A stretch of 64,000 nt of DNA from Clostridia bacterium (GCA_018433675.1 JAHDQS010000001.1:207233-271232), one strand, 5' to 3'. Positions 20,160 to 29,687 are shown, counted from the first letter of the stretch. Notes: generated by a model not told the origin, from the letters alone. Numbers and translations: made by a program.

Positions 20160-21164
20160 TTATATTTTTTTGCTTATGTAGCCAGCCAACTCAATAATCC
20201 GACAAGAATAAGCCCACTCATTATCATACCAAGCGAGAACCTTCACTGTACGGTTGTTGATAACATTGGTAGAAAGGGCATCAATAATGGCAGAGTGTTC
20301 GTTATTGTTGAAATCTATAGAAACAAGCGGCTTGTCGCAATAATCCATTATCCCGGAAAGCTGGCCTTCGGCAGCTTTCTTCAGGGCGTTATTAACCGTA
20401 TCAATACTTACATCCTTTTTAACCTGTACCACAAGGTCAATGAGGGAAACGTTGGGAACCGGTACGCGGACGGATAGGCCGTCGAGCTTTCCCTTCAAAT
20501 CCGGAATAACCTCACCGATAGCCCTGGCTGCTCCTGTAGTGGTAGGTACTATCGATTGGCTGCTGCTCCTGGCGCGGCGCAGGTCCTTATGGGAATTATC
20601 CAGGCTGCGCTGGTCGCTTGTAAAGGCATGGATAGTGGTCATAAAACCACAATCTATCCCGAAACTGTCGTTTAACACCTTGGCGACCGGGGCAAGACAA
20701 TTGGTAGTGCAAGAGGCGTTGGAAATTATCAGGTGTTTGCCGGGCTCATATGTACTTTCGTTAACGCCCAGAACTATCGTTGCATCTGCATCCTCACAGG
20801 GAGCAGTGACTATCACAGCTTTCGCGCCGCCGGATAAGTGAACTGAAGAGGCCTCCCGGGTATTGAACATTCCGGTAGATTCGAGTACGATATCTACGCC
20901 AAGTTCTTTCCACGGTAAGTTGGCCGGATTCCTGTCGGCAAGGATTTTAACGGAACGACCGTCAATAATCAATTCATGATCCGTGGCTTCGATCGTATTG
21001 GGTAGTGTGCCGTGGACAGAATCATATTTTAGAAGGTGAGCCAGTGAGGGGGGTGGTGTAGTTCCGTTAATCGCCACTACTTCGATACTCCCTTGTTGTA
21101 AAGAAGCTCTTAAACATGACCTGCCAATACGTCCGAACCCGTTTATGCCTATTTTGGTTACCAT
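20160..21164 (-). CDS. gap: Glyceraldehyde-3-phosphate dehydrogenase (type I), atypical cofactor loop
   Basis: A 334-residue GAPDH with NGFGRIGR at the N-terminal Rossmann fold and the active-site SNASCTTNCLAP near residue 150 containing the catalytic cysteine. It interconverts glyceraldehyde-3-phosphate and 1,3-bisphosphoglycerate. The loop after the second beta strand reads VVAINGTTPPPSLAHLL: the acidic residue that normally binds the NAD ribose is replaced by glycine, followed by threonines, which suggests relaxed or NADP preference. It is not linked to pgk or tpi, unlike the glycolytic gap of most Firmicutes. The ATG follows GGAGGGAG. Family is certain; the metabolic direction is an inference. 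Confidence 0.93.
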   Translation of the reverse strand: MVTKIGINGFGRIGRSCLRASLQQGSIEVVAINGTTPPPSLAHLLKYDSVHGTLPNTIEATDHELIIDGRSVKILADRNPANLPWKELGVDIVLESTGMFNTREASSVHLSGGAKAVIVTAPCEDADATIVLGVNESTYEPGKHLIISNASCTTNCLAPVAKVLNDSFGIDCGFMTTIHAFTSDQRSLDNSHKDLRRARSSSQSIVPTTTGAARAIGEVIPDLKGKLDGLSVRVPVPNVSLIDLVVQVKKDVSIDTVNNALKKAAEGQLSGIMDYCDKPLVSIDFNNNEHSAIIDALSTNVINNRTVKVLAWYDNEWAYSCRIIELAGYISKKI

Positions 21165-21412
21165 TTTTCTCCCTCCATGCCTAATAAGACAGAATAATTA
21201 TTGTTATAGGGTAACATAAATACCTTAATTCATCTAATAGTATAACAGAATAAATCCGTAAATTGTAGTAGTAATGTTAATAATAAAAGGTTTTTTGCAA
21301 AAGATCACACTGGTACGGCGTTATGTCACACGTTATGCCCTTATCCTAGTAGGATGTGGATATTTATGATAAAATTAAGTAAAATAGCACAGATATAAAT
21401 TAGGGTGTATTG

Positions 21413-22852
21413 ATGTCCAAACCATTGCTTGAAGCTATAACAAGGCATGTTTTTCATAATGTAACGGGTTTTCACACTCCCGGACACAATAGGGGCTGGG
21501 GCTGGAGTGAGGAACTGCGGCAAATTATGGGTCAAGAAGCAGCAAAAATGGATTTAACGGAGCTGCCGGGGCTGGATAATCTAAAAAATCCGGTCGACTG
21601 CATAAAAAAAGCCCAAGATTTAGCGGCCCATACCTTTGGTGCTTGCGGGACTTTCTTTTTGGTTAACGGTTCTACAGTAGGATTGCAGGCCGCTTTGTTA
21701 GCATTGAGCCGGGAAGGTACAAAAACCCTTGTTACCAGGCAGGCGCACCTTTCCATTTTAAACGGTTTCGTTTTAAGCGGGGGAGAACCCCTTTTTGCTC
21801 CGGTGAAAGTTGATGAAAAATGGGGGATACCCTTGGGAACCACCGGAGACGATATTGCCGCGTTGGCAGGAAAGCATGCGGGAATCCAAGGGGTGATTAT
21901 CACACAGCCCTCATACCATGGTTGTGGTGTTGAAGCCGCAGGGCTCGCTCTGAAGGTGAAAGAGCTAGCCCTGCCACTGATTGTTGATGAAGCCCATGGG
22001 TCTCATCTGTACTTTCAAGATATGGTGCCCTTGTCAATGCAAAGACAGAAAGCGGATATTGTTGTCCAAAGCACCCATAAGACTCTGGGAGCCTTGACGC
22101 AGGCCGGTATGCTTCATGTCAACAACCAAGAATGGCTCAAACCAGTCAGTGAAGCCTTGGGAATTTTGCAGACAACCAGTCCGTCTTATCTATTGATGGC
22201 TTCTTTGGATGATGCCCGCCATCGTATGTTTACGGAAGGTCGTTTGTTGGTGACGGGATTGCTGGAATTAGCGGATTATGCACGTGTGAGAATAAAAGCA
22301 ATGACTGGTTACTCCCTGTTTGATGAAGAAGTATACGCTGATTGGAGTATAGATCCCACCAAGCTGGTGTTGTCGGCAAGTGGGTTGGGAATGACAGGTT
22401 GGGAACTGGCAGAGACTCTACGTATAAAATACGGCATAACCGTTGAATTAAGTGATTACTATTATGTTCTGTTCCTCTTGACAATCGGACATCAAAAGTC
22501 CGATGTAGATTGTTTGCTGGCAGCGCTGCGAGAAATTTCTGCCGATAAAGGCAAGGGCAGATTGCTTCCGTTGGAGAATATGGCTGAGATATATCAAGAA
22601 TTGCCGAGACTTGTGTTTACACCGCGAGAGGTTTATCAGAGTAAGAAAAGGGAAGTGCCTTGGGAATCGGCAATGGGTGAAATTGCCGGTGCTTCCCTGA
22701 CAGCCTTTCCTCCCGGGATACCGCTGGTTTGGCCCGGGCAAAAGATTGAGGAAATACATCTTGATTATTTGAGATATATAATTGAGAATGGTTTGCCGGT
22801 GTTGGGGCTTGGGCCGCAACAAACGATAGCGGTAGTAGAAGAAGGCAGTTGA
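21413..22852 (+). CDS. yaaO: Orn/Lys/Arg decarboxylase family protein (YaaO-like)
   Basis: A 479-residue PLP enzyme. HTPGHNRGWG is near residue 20, VDEAHGSHL near 187 and the lysine motif STHKTLGALTQAG near 220, where the lysine would bind PLP. The length matches the short YaaO/SpeA class rather than the ~700-residue acid-stress decarboxylases. It may make a polyamine or its precursor from arginine, ornithine or lysine. It opens the yaaO-holB block as in Bacillus, but tmk and yaaQ, normally next, are absent: yaaR begins 22 bp later. The ATG at 21413 follows TTAGGGTG. Confidence 0.88.
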   Translation: MSKPLLEAITRHVFHNVTGFHTPGHNRGWGWSEELRQIMGQEAAKMDLTELPGLDNLKNPVDCIKKAQDLAAHTFGACGTFFLVNGSTVGLQAALLALSREGTKTLVTRQAHLSILNGFVLSGGEPLFAPVKVDEKWGIPLGTTGDDIAALAGKHAGIQGVIITQPSYHGCGVEAAGLALKVKELALPLIVDEAHGSHLYFQDMVPLSMQRQKADIVVQSTHKTLGALTQAGMLHVNNQEWLKPVSEALGILQTTSPSYLLMASLDDARHRMFTEGRLLVTGLLELADYARVRIKAMTGYSLFDEEVYADWSIDPTKLVLSASGLGMTGWELAETLRIKYGITVELSDYYYVLFLLTIGHQKSDVDCLLAALREISADKGKGRLLPLENMAEIYQELPRLVFTPREVYQSKKREVPWESAMGEIAGASLTAFPPGIPLVWPGQKIEEIHLDYLRYIIENGLPVLGLGPQQTIAVVEEGS

Positions 22853-22874
22853 GTGATAAGGGTGTTGATGACTC

Positions 22875-23327
22875 ATGCGTGTAAAAAACGAAAAAGGTTT
22901 TAAGAAAGCGGACAAGGCAGGAAAGAGGGGCAAGGCTACCGGCAAGGAGTCCGTCGAGAGGAAAAGTTTCCCCGATGTGCTTAACCGCTTGCAGGCACAA
23001 GAAAGGGGAAGAAATCTGGATGAGGTCATTGCAAAACTTGAGGAGATTGGTCAAAGACTGGCCAAGACCTTTTCCTTCTACGACTTGAAGGAATATAAAG
23101 AAACACTTACCCTGTTCTTAGGTGAAACAGAGAAAGAGACATATCGTATTCAGGAAGAGACTTACTGGTCTAAGTGGGGGAAACCTAAACTGTACCAGAC
23201 TATACATTTAATCAACAAAGAGGTGGAAGAATTATCGAGTCTTGTCCTGGCTAAGCAGAAGGATACCTTCAAAGTGTTGAAACAATTAGACTATATCAAG
23301 GGGCTTCTTATTGACCTTTATTCCTGA
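22875..23327 (+). CDS. yaaR: YaaR-like DUF327 protein
   Basis: A 150-residue, highly charged protein matching the DUF327 family in length and in the ending (SLVLAKQKDTFKVLKQLDYIKGLLIDLYS), with the central FYDLKEYKETLTLFL segment. The function is unknown; family members lie between tmk/yaaQ and holB in many Firmicutes. The N-terminal 45 residues are basic and low in complexity. It is followed after 23 bp by holB and is probably co-transcribed with it. Confidence 0.8.
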   Translation: MRVKNEKGFKKADKAGKRGKATGKESVERKSFPDVLNRLQAQERGRNLDEVIAKLEEIGQRLAKTFSFYDLKEYKETLTLFLGETEKETYRIQEETYWSKWGKPKLYQTIHLINKEVEELSSLVLAKQKDTFKVLKQLDYIKGLLIDLYS

Positions 23328-23350
23328 AGGGGAGGATAGGTAAAGAAAAA

Positions 23351-24325
23351 ATGGGATTTGAAAAAATCATGGGGCAGAAGAGGGCTAAAAGTGTTTTAAA
23401 ATCAGCAGTTAAGTTCAAACGCATTTCGCATGCCTATCTGTTTTACGGGCCCCGCGGGGTGGGTAAGAGTATGGCGGCCTTAGCCTTTGCTCAGGCGCTA
23501 AACTGTTTATCCCTGCGTGACGGCGGCGAGCCGTGCGGCGTATGCGCGAGTTGTCTGAAGATAGCCGGCGGCAATCATCCGGATGTTTCCAGAATAACTC
23601 CGGAGGGTAGCTCTTTAAAGATCAAGCAGATTCGTGACATGCAGGAAAAGGCGTATTATAAGTGTTATGAAGGTAAGATTAAGGTTATAATTATTTATGA
23701 AGCACACCTTTTAACCCCGGAGGCGGCAAACAGTCTTTTGAGAATTTTGGAAGAACCTCCGGGAGATACCGTTTTTCTTCTCCTAGTTGAGGATACACAA
23801 AGACTGCCGGATACCATCATCTCGCGCTGCCGGGGAGTATCCTTTAGCCCCCTTGCCGATGAGGCGGTCAAGGGAATACTTGAGGAAAAGGGAATATCTA
23901 TACAAGTTCCCTTGAGCTTGGCCTATGGTTCGGTACAGAAGGCCATTGATTTAAATGAGGACAGCAGTTGCCGGGAACTGGTGAAGGAGACGGAAGAGTT
24001 TCTAGCTAAAATTCAAAATCACGGATACCGGGAGCTCTTTTCCTATGCAGAGCATATTGAACAAAAAAAAGGGAAAATCACTTTGCTGTTAGATTATTTT
24101 GACATAGTCTTCCGTAATAGGATGTTGCGGCTTGTGGCTCACGATAAAGGGGGCGGCAGCGAAACAGAGACGAGTGCAGGAGAGGCCTTTGGATATCAGG
24201 CGTGCCGAGAAGCTCTTGAGGAAATAGGCAAAACGTATTACTATTTGTACAATAACGCAAATACGCGGCTAGCCTTGGAGAATCTTTTTATTAAACTGAA
24301 GAAACTTTCGCAAAGGGGGGGTTGA
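23351..24325 (+). CDS. holB: DNA polymerase III delta' subunit
   Basis: A 324-residue clamp-loader subunit. The first half is an AAA+ module with a Walker A loop YGPRGVGKSMAALAFAQ near residues 32-48, a zinc-binding CGVCASCLKIAGG near 61-73, and EAANSLLRILEEPP near 125-138, the region that follows the sensor motifs in delta'. It assists the tau/gamma and delta subunits in loading the sliding clamp. The C-terminal part is divergent, as is usual. It overlaps nothing and ends at the ribosome site of yaaT. Confidence 0.92.
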   Translation: MGFEKIMGQKRAKSVLKSAVKFKRISHAYLFYGPRGVGKSMAALAFAQALNCLSLRDGGEPCGVCASCLKIAGGNHPDVSRITPEGSSLKIKQIRDMQEKAYYKCYEGKIKVIIIYEAHLLTPEAANSLLRILEEPPGDTVFLLLVEDTQRLPDTIISRCRGVSFSPLADEAVKGILEEKGISIQVPLSLAYGSVQKAIDLNEDSSCRELVKETEEFLAKIQNHGYRELFSYAEHIEQKKGKITLLLDYFDIVFRNRMLRLVAHDKGGGSETETSAGEAFGYQACREALEEIGKTYYYLYNNANTRLALENLFIKLKKLSQRGG

Positions 24326-24330
24326 CCCTA

Positions 24331-25038
24331 ATGGTTAAGGTTGTAGGAGTTAGATTTAAACCTGCTGGGAAAATATATTATTTTGATCCGGGTGAATTAA
24401 GTATTGAAAAGGACATGAATGTGGTTGTTGAGACGGTTCGTGGCTTGGAATTCGGGATGGCAGTGATTGGTCCCAGGGAGGTGTCGGAGGAGGAAGTAGT
24501 GTTGCCTCTGAAGAAGGTGGTGCGTGCCGCTACCCCCGAAGATGTTGAGCAGCTGCGTAGCAACAAGAACAAGGAAGCCGAAGCTAAGGAGATATGTTTG
24601 AAGAAGATCGAGGAGCACGGCTTGCCGATGAAGCTTATCGATGTGGAATACACTTTTGATGGCAATAAGGTAATCTTTTATTTTACCGCCGAAGGAAGAG
24701 TTGATTTTAGGGAACTCGTTAAAGATTTGGCCTCTGTTTTTCGTACCCGTATCGAGCTCAGACAAATTGGCGTACGGGACGAGGCTAAAATGATCGGGGG
24801 GATAGGTTCATGTGGACGAGTGCTTTGTTGTACCTCCTTTTTAGGCGATTTTGAGCCCGTGTCGATTCGTATGGCAAAAAACCAGAATTTATCCCTTAAT
24901 CCGACAAAAATTTCGGGAATTTGCGGTCGTCTGATGTGCTGTCTTAAATATGAAAGCGAAGGCTATCTTTGTGATAAGAAGTGTGTTAAACTTCCGGAAA
25001 TCCCCCCTGAACCGGATGAGAAAATTATCGAAGAATAG
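24331..25038 (+). CDS. yaaT: PSP1/YaaT (RicT) family protein
   Basis: A 235-residue protein of the PSP1 family. Features seen are the C-terminal cysteine set in GGIGSCGRVLCCTSFL and ICGRLMCCLKYE, and a C-terminal CDKKC. In Bacillus subtilis the homologue RicT works with RicA and RicF in an Fe-S-containing complex that activates RNase Y for mRNA maturation and affects Spo0A phosphorylation. I start it at the ATG at 24331, nine bases after a run of G; a TTG at 24322 overlaps holB. It is in the usual place between holB and yabA. Confidence 0.9.
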   Translation: MVKVVGVRFKPAGKIYYFDPGELSIEKDMNVVVETVRGLEFGMAVIGPREVSEEEVVLPLKKVVRAATPEDVEQLRSNKNKEAEAKEICLKKIEEHGLPMKLIDVEYTFDGNKVIFYFTAEGRVDFRELVKDLASVFRTRIELRQIGVRDEAKMIGGIGSCGRVLCCTSFLGDFEPVSIRMAKNQNLSLNPTKISGICGRLMCCLKYESEGYLCDKKCVKLPEIPPEPDEKIIEE

Positions 25039-25097
25039 CTGAAGCAGATTGATTGCAAGATATTTGAGCAAACAGCCCGGCAAGGTGGTGGTGGAGA

Positions 25098-25403
25098 ATG
25101 AAGATTACAGAAAGATTAATAGGTCTTGAAAAACGGCAACAGGAGTTGCTAGAGGAAATCATGGAATTAAAAATGATGGCTTATGCGTTGGAAGAGGAAA
25201 ATGAGAAGCTGAGACTGCAGTTATGCAGTTATACCGATGAAGATAAGGCCACGATTGAGGAGAATGTCAAAAAGATTCAAGGACAAGGTTATGACAATCT
25301 TGAAAAGTTGTACCAAGAAGGCTTTCATATATGTCATCTTCATTTTGGTGAGGTCAGGGAAGGCGACTGTATTTTCTGCATGAGCTTTTTACAGAAGCTG
25401 TGA
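25098..25403 (+). CDS. yabA: Replication initiation control protein YabA
   Basis: A 101-residue protein with the YabA layout. Residues 5-50 are a leucine-zipper coiled coil that makes the tetramer, and the C-terminal [16 protein letters not shown] (residues ~79-95) carries the zinc-binding histidines and cysteines. YabA binds DnaA and DnaN and holds back re-initiation. It overlaps by 4 bases the frame that leads into the methyltransferase gene and sits in the same order as in Bacillus. Confidence 0.92.
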   Translation: MKITERLIGLEKRQQELLEEIMELKMMAYALEEENEKLRLQLCSYTDEDKATIEENVKKIQGQGYDNLEKLYQEGFHICHLHFGEVREGDCIFCMSFLQKL

Positions 25404-25417
25404 CCGGGGGAGAAAAA

Positions 25418-26176
25418 ATGTTTGAATTGCTGTCGGATGAGACGTTGGACGATTTGTTGCTTAAGGGTCTGAAGCTGATACAAAAAAAAGAGGGGTTTCG
25501 ATTCACCCTAGACTCGGTTTTACTGGCACATTTTGCCTCGATCAAAGAGGGTGATCGGATCATCGATTTGGGAACAGGCAGTGCGGTTATTCCCCTTTTG
25601 CTCAGTTCAAGGCTGCATAAGTATCACATCACCGGTGTGGAGATCCAAAAGGATATTGCCCAAATGGCGGAGCGTTCCGTCCGATTAAACGGATTAACGG
25701 ACAATATCAGTATTTACAACGGTGATTTCAGAGATTTGCACCGGGTGCTGGGGGGCGGGAAATATTCGCTGGTAACAGCAAATCCTCCTTATTGGTCTGT
25801 GGGCGAAGGATTGGTCAGCCCGGTCGAAAGCAGAGCAATCTCTTGCCATGAGGTGTCGGCCGAACTGCAGGATTTTGTGGTGGCTGCAGGCAAGCTGTTG
25901 AATTATCAGGGACGGTTTGCTATCGTTTACCATACCGAGCGGTTAGTCGATACGATTGCCTTGATGCGGGAAAACCGCTTAGAACCGCGCCGTATTAGGT
26001 TTATTCATCCTTTTGTTGATAAACCTGCACGGCATTTTTTGCTTGAGTCCAGAAAAAGCGCTCCGGCGGATTTGAAAGTCTTGCCGCCTTTGGTTGTCTA
26101 TCAAGAAAAGGGAAAATACTCGCAGGAAATATTGCAATGGTATGGCAAAGGGGGCGATGGAGTTGCCGGAGGATAA
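25418..26176 (+). CDS. yabB: SAM-dependent methyltransferase, YabB/TrmN6 family
   Basis: A 252-residue methyltransferase. The Rossmann SAM-binding site is IDLGTGSAVIPLLLSS near residues 48-63, and NPPY near 125 is the N6-adenine (or glutamine) methylase motif. YabB/TrmN6 proteins methylate A37 of tRNA-Val in some bacteria. The ATG at 25418 lies six bases after GGGGGAG; the GTG at 25400 is less likely. The end overlaps the ribosome site of rsmI. Confidence 0.85.
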   Translation: MFELLSDETLDDLLLKGLKLIQKKEGFRFTLDSVLLAHFASIKEGDRIIDLGTGSAVIPLLLSSRLHKYHITGVEIQKDIAQMAERSVRLNGLTDNISIYNGDFRDLHRVLGGGKYSLVTANPPYWSVGEGLVSPVESRAISCHEVSAELQDFVVAAGKLLNYQGRFAIVYHTERLVDTIALMRENRLEPRRIRFIHPFVDKPARHFLLESRKSAPADLKVLPPLVVYQEKGKYSQEILQWYGKGGDGVAGG

Positions 26177-26180
26177 TACC

Positions 26181-27026
26181 GTGGGTTTGTTGTATATTGT
26201 TGGGACGCCGATCGGTAATATGGGTGACATTACTGTGAGAGCCTTGCAGGTTCTGGCGGAGGTGGATTTGATTGCCGCAGAGGACACGAGACGCACACAA
26301 AAGCTGCTGAATCATTACTCTGTCAAAAAGCCGGTTACCAGCTATTATGAGCATAATAAGCGTAAAAAAGGACAATTATTGATTGAAGAACTGCTTAAGG
26401 GCAAAAGCATTGCCCTTGTTTCAGATGCCGGCATGCCGGGCATTTCCGATCCCGGCAGCGACTTGGTGAAAGATTGTATAAAAGAAGGAATCACGGTAAA
26501 TGTGATTCCCGGACCGTGTGCGTTTGTTGCTGCGCTTGTAGCCTCCGGATTGGACACCGGAAAATTTGTTTATGCGGGTTTTTGTCCAAGCAACAAAGGG
26601 GAACGAAAAAAATTCCTCACAGGACTCAGCCGCGAAGAAGGTTCGGTGGTGTTTTACGAAAGCCCGCATCGGCTGCGGGCAACGTTAAAAGAGGCTATGT
26701 TAGTTTTCGGAGATCGCAAATGCTGTGTGGCACGGGAGATGACAAAGATATACGAGCAGTACCACAGGGGAATGCTGAGCGAGGTAATTGCCGAACATCA
26801 AGAAACTCCCTTCAAAGGGGAAATGACGGTAGTGGTGGAAGGGTATATTGAGAAAGAACCGGAACGTCTCGGAGACGAAGAGGTTGATGCCCTGTTTGCA
26901 GAGATGATTGCCCGAGGATGTAGCAAAAAAGACGCGGTTAAAGAGCTGTCCGGTATTACAACGATACCAAAACGAGAGCTGTATGAAAGGTTTATGAAGA
27001 ACCAACCAAAAAAACAGACGCCCTGA
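26181..27026 (+). CDS. rsmI: 16S rRNA 2'-O-ribose C1402 methyltransferase
   Basis: A 281-residue tetrapyrrole-methylase-fold protein. LLYIVGTPIGNMGDIT at the start, AAEDTRRTQKLLNHY, SDAGMPGISDPG and GPCAFVAALVASGL are the standard RsmI motifs. It methylates C1402 in the ribosomal P site. The GTG at 26181 is eight bases after GGAGG and matches the usual N-terminus; frames starting further upstream overlap yabB. The yazA endonuclease-like gene often found between yabB and rsmI is missing. Confidence 0.93.
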   Translation: MGLLYIVGTPIGNMGDITVRALQVLAEVDLIAAEDTRRTQKLLNHYSVKKPVTSYYEHNKRKKGQLLIEELLKGKSIALVSDAGMPGISDPGSDLVKDCIKEGITVNVIPGPCAFVAALVASGLDTGKFVYAGFCPSNKGERKKFLTGLSREEGSVVFYESPHRLRATLKEAMLVFGDRKCCVAREMTKIYEQYHRGMLSEVIAEHQETPFKGEMTVVVEGYIEKEPERLGDEEVDALFAEMIARGCSKKDAVKELSGITTIPKRELYERFMKNQPKKQTP

Positions 27027-27047
27027 GATGATTGCGCCTGTCTTTTT
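27011..27047 (+). terminator. Terminator after rsmI
   Basis: ACAGACGC and GCGCCTGT pair (one mismatch) around about 12 bases, followed by CTTTTTG. Moderate strength by eye. Confidence 0.55.
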
Positions 27048-27081
27048 GTTCTTAACGATACAAACATTCAATTTGTTCTGA

Positions 27082-27327
27082 TTAAGCGTTAGCAGCCATC
27101 GCTTGCGCACACTCTTTGCAAACGAGTTTGCCGCGAAAATGCTGCACATTATCGGCGCTGCCGCAAAAAACACAAGCGGGCTCATACTTTTTCAGGATAA
27201 TCTTCTCCTGATCAACGTAGATTTCGAGGGCATCCTTTTCATCGATTCCCAGAGTCCTTCTCAGTTCTATGGGGATAACTACGCGACCCAGCTCGTCTAC
27301 CTTCCTGACGATTCCTGTCGATTTCAC
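27082..27327 (-). CDS. abrB: AbrB-family transition-state regulator
   Basis: An 81-residue protein starting at a GTG at 27327 with a very good AAAGGAG ribosome site. The N-terminal ~50 residues are a SpoVT/AbrB swapped-hairpin DNA-binding domain (STGIVRKVDELGRVVIPIEL). The C-terminus has a zinc-ribbon-like CVFCGSADN...CKECAQ, as in many clostridial AbrB proteins. It represses stationary-phase and sporulation genes during growth. It stands between rsmI and metG as in Bacillus, on the opposite strand. Confidence 0.93.
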   Translation of the reverse strand: MKSTGIVRKVDELGRVVIPIELRRTLGIDEKDALEIYVDQEKIILKKYEPACVFCGSADNVQHFRGKLVCKECAQAMAANA

Positions 27328-27539
27328 AAATATCTCTCCTTTCTTCATCATTTTTCGACAAAATGTTCCATGACTAAATGGTAACAATAATTCCAGGATA
27401 AGTCAATATCAGTCTTGTAATTATTTCAATATTTGTATATTGCTTATTAAATGTTGGGGAGTCTTGACAACAGAGGGTTTTCTTGCTTATACTGACGAAT
27501 ATACGCTAAAAATTTATTAAAAAATTTTAACAAGGTGAA

Positions 27540-27752
27540 GGAATAAGTAGACAGCAAGCTTTTGCACAGCGAGTGGGGAGGGTGCAAGCCCATGAAAGGC
27601 ACTGTTGAAGATGGTTCCGGATTGTAAGCGGAGGGCATCCGTTATCGTGCTAAAGTCTTGTGATTTGCTGAGGGCCGGTTATTTTGGCTGAAGCAGGGTG
27701 GCACCACGGAGGCAAAGCCTTTCGTCCCTGGGAAGGGACTTTTTTTTATACT
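27540..27752 (+). promoter_or_regulatory. T-box riboswitch (tRNA-Met responsive) of metG
   Basis: The leader contains the distal stem-I motif GGTGCAAGCC (27581-27590), a candidate Met specifier ATG at 27611-27613 (another ATG lies at 27591), and the T-box consensus AGGGTGGCACCACGG at 27695-27709. A terminator hairpin GTCCCT-ggga-AGGGAC with T8 follows at 27724-27747. Uncharged tRNA-Met should bind and favour the antiterminator, so metG is expressed when methionine is short. Confidence 0.92.
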
Positions 27753-27770
27753 TTCAGAGGAGGTTGGATA

Positions 27771-29687
27771 ATGGAAAGGAAAACATTCTACATTACAACG
27801 CCCATTTATTATCCCAGTGCAAATTTGCATATAGGTCATGCCCTGACTACCGTCATGGCTGACACAATGTCGCGTTACAAGAGAATGCAGGGATATGATA
27901 CCTATTTTTTAACCGGGTCTGACGAACACGGTCAAAAAATTGAAAGAGCGGCCAAAGCGGCTGGGAAAGCTCCGCAAGAATATGTGGATGAGATAGTGAA
28001 GGGCTTCAAACACCTGTGGTCCGAGCTTTTGATTACTAACGACGATTTTATCAGAACAACTGAGGACAGGCATAAAAGAATAGTGCAGCAAATTTTTAAA
28101 AAGATTTACGACCAAGGAGATATTTACTGTTCGGAATACGAGGGTTTGTATTGCACGCCTTGTGAAACCTTTTTTACGGCAAGACAAATCGGGAAAGAAA
28201 AGATGTGTCCCGATTGTGGGAGGTCTGTTGAACTGGTTAAGGAAGAAAGCTATTTTTTCCGTATGTCGAAATACCAGGACAGGCTGCTTAAGCATATTGA
28301 AGAAAACCCTGACTTTATCCGGCCTGAATCCCGTCGTAATGAGATGATAAATTTCATTAAAAACGGCTTGGAAGACCTTTGTATTTCCCGGACAACCTTC
28401 AATTGGGGAATTCAAGTACCTATTAATGACAAGCATGTTATTTATGTTTGGTTTGACGCCCTTTCTAACTATATCACCGCCCTCGGGTACGGTACGGATG
28501 ATGATTCGCTATACAAGAGGTACTGGCCGGCGGATATTCATTTGGTGGGTAAAGACATTGTCCGCTTCCATACCATAATTTGGCCGACCATTCTAATGGC
28601 CGCAGGACTGCCGTTGCCTAAACAGGTTTTTGGACACGGCTGGCTCTTGCTGGATTCCGGGAAAATGTCCAAATCAAAAGGCAACGTGGTAGATCCTTTA
28701 TTGCTGGTCAATAAATATGGGCCGGACGCTATTAGGTTTTTCCTTTTGCGGGAAATCCCGCTGGGCATGGACGGGTATTATTCGGAGGATGCCCTAATAC
28801 AAAGGATCAACAGTGATCTGGCTAATGATTATGGAAATTTGGTTTCCCGGACAGTAGCCATGGTCGAGAAATACCGGCAGGGAGTCGTTCCGGCACCTGC
28901 CGAGAGCGGGGAATACGATGAAGAGTTGTTGTCGTTAGCTGCTGCGGTTGGGGGTGAGGCGGCACAATATATGGATAAAATGGACTTCGCCAACGCCCTG
29001 GCTGTCGTTTGGTCGTTGGTTAACCGGGCCAATAAGTATATTGACGAAACCATGCCCTGGCTTTTAGCCAAGGACGCCGACAAGGCGGATAGACTGGCTA
29101 CGGTGCTATATAACTTGGTGGAGGTCATCCGTATTGTGACGGTGATGATAACCCCGGCTATGCCGACTTTGCCGGGGAAGGTCTGGGCTCAGATAGGGGT
29201 GCGCCCGGAAGAAAACGCGACCTGGGAGGCTGTTGCCTGGGGCGGGACAAAACCCGGCCAAAAGGTAAGCAAGCAGGAAGGTCTTTTCCCTCGTATCGAG
29301 ACCAAAGGGGAAAAAGTCGATAACAACAAACAGCAGAAACAAGAAAAACAGGAAGCGGTCTCTGAGGAAATCAGTATTGAGGACTTCGCCAAGCTGGATT
29401 TGCGGGTAGCCGAAGTCGTGGCCTGTGAAAAGGTGGAAAAGGCAGATAAGCTGCTAAAGTTGGAGGTTAAAGTTGGGGAAGAAACGCGGACCATTGTTTC
29501 CGGTATTGCGAAGAGTTATCGACCGGAAGAAATGATCGGAAAGAAAGTGATCCTTGTCGCGAATCTGAAACCGGCCAAACTGCGGGGGATTGTTTCCCAT
29601 GGGATGCTCTTGGCGGCTTCGAACGAGGATGAACTGGAAGTTCTTACGTTGACAAAGGACCTGCCTTCAGGCAGCAGGGTTAAATAA
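27771..29687 (+). CDS. metG: Methionyl-tRNA synthetase
   Basis: A 638-residue class I synthetase from the ATG at 27771 behind AGAGGAGG. It has NLHIGHALTT (the HIGH motif) near residue 20, the zinc knuckle CTPCETFF...CPDCGR near 127-147, and KMSKSKGNV near 298. After an acidic/glutamine-rich linker (residues ~505-535) comes a C-terminal Trbp111-like tRNA-binding domain (LDLRVAEVVACEKVEKADKL) that makes the dimer. It charges tRNA-Met and is controlled by the upstream T-box. Confidence 0.96.
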   Translation: MERKTFYITTPIYYPSANLHIGHALTTVMADTMSRYKRMQGYDTYFLTGSDEHGQKIERAAKAAGKAPQEYVDEIVKGFKHLWSELLITNDDFIRTTEDRHKRIVQQIFKKIYDQGDIYCSEYEGLYCTPCETFFTARQIGKEKMCPDCGRSVELVKEESYFFRMSKYQDRLLKHIEENPDFIRPESRRNEMINFIKNGLEDLCISRTTFNWGIQVPINDKHVIYVWFDALSNYITALGYGTDDDSLYKRYWPADIHLVGKDIVRFHTIIWPTILMAAGLPLPKQVFGHGWLLLDSGKMSKSKGNVVDPLLLVNKYGPDAIRFFLLREIPLGMDGYYSEDALIQRINSDLANDYGNLVSRTVAMVEKYRQGVVPAPAESGEYDEELLSLAAAVGGEAAQYMDKMDFANALAVVWSLVNRANKYIDETMPWLLAKDADKADRLATVLYNLVEVIRIVTVMITPAMPTLPGKVWAQIGVRPEENATWEAVAWGGTKPGQKVSKQEGLFPRIETKGEKVDNNKQQKQEKQEAVSEEISIEDFAKLDLRVAEVVACEKVEKADKLLKLEVKVGEETRTIVSGIAKSYRPEEMIGKKVILVANLKPAKLRGIVSHGMLLAASNEDELEVLTLTKDLPSGSRVK

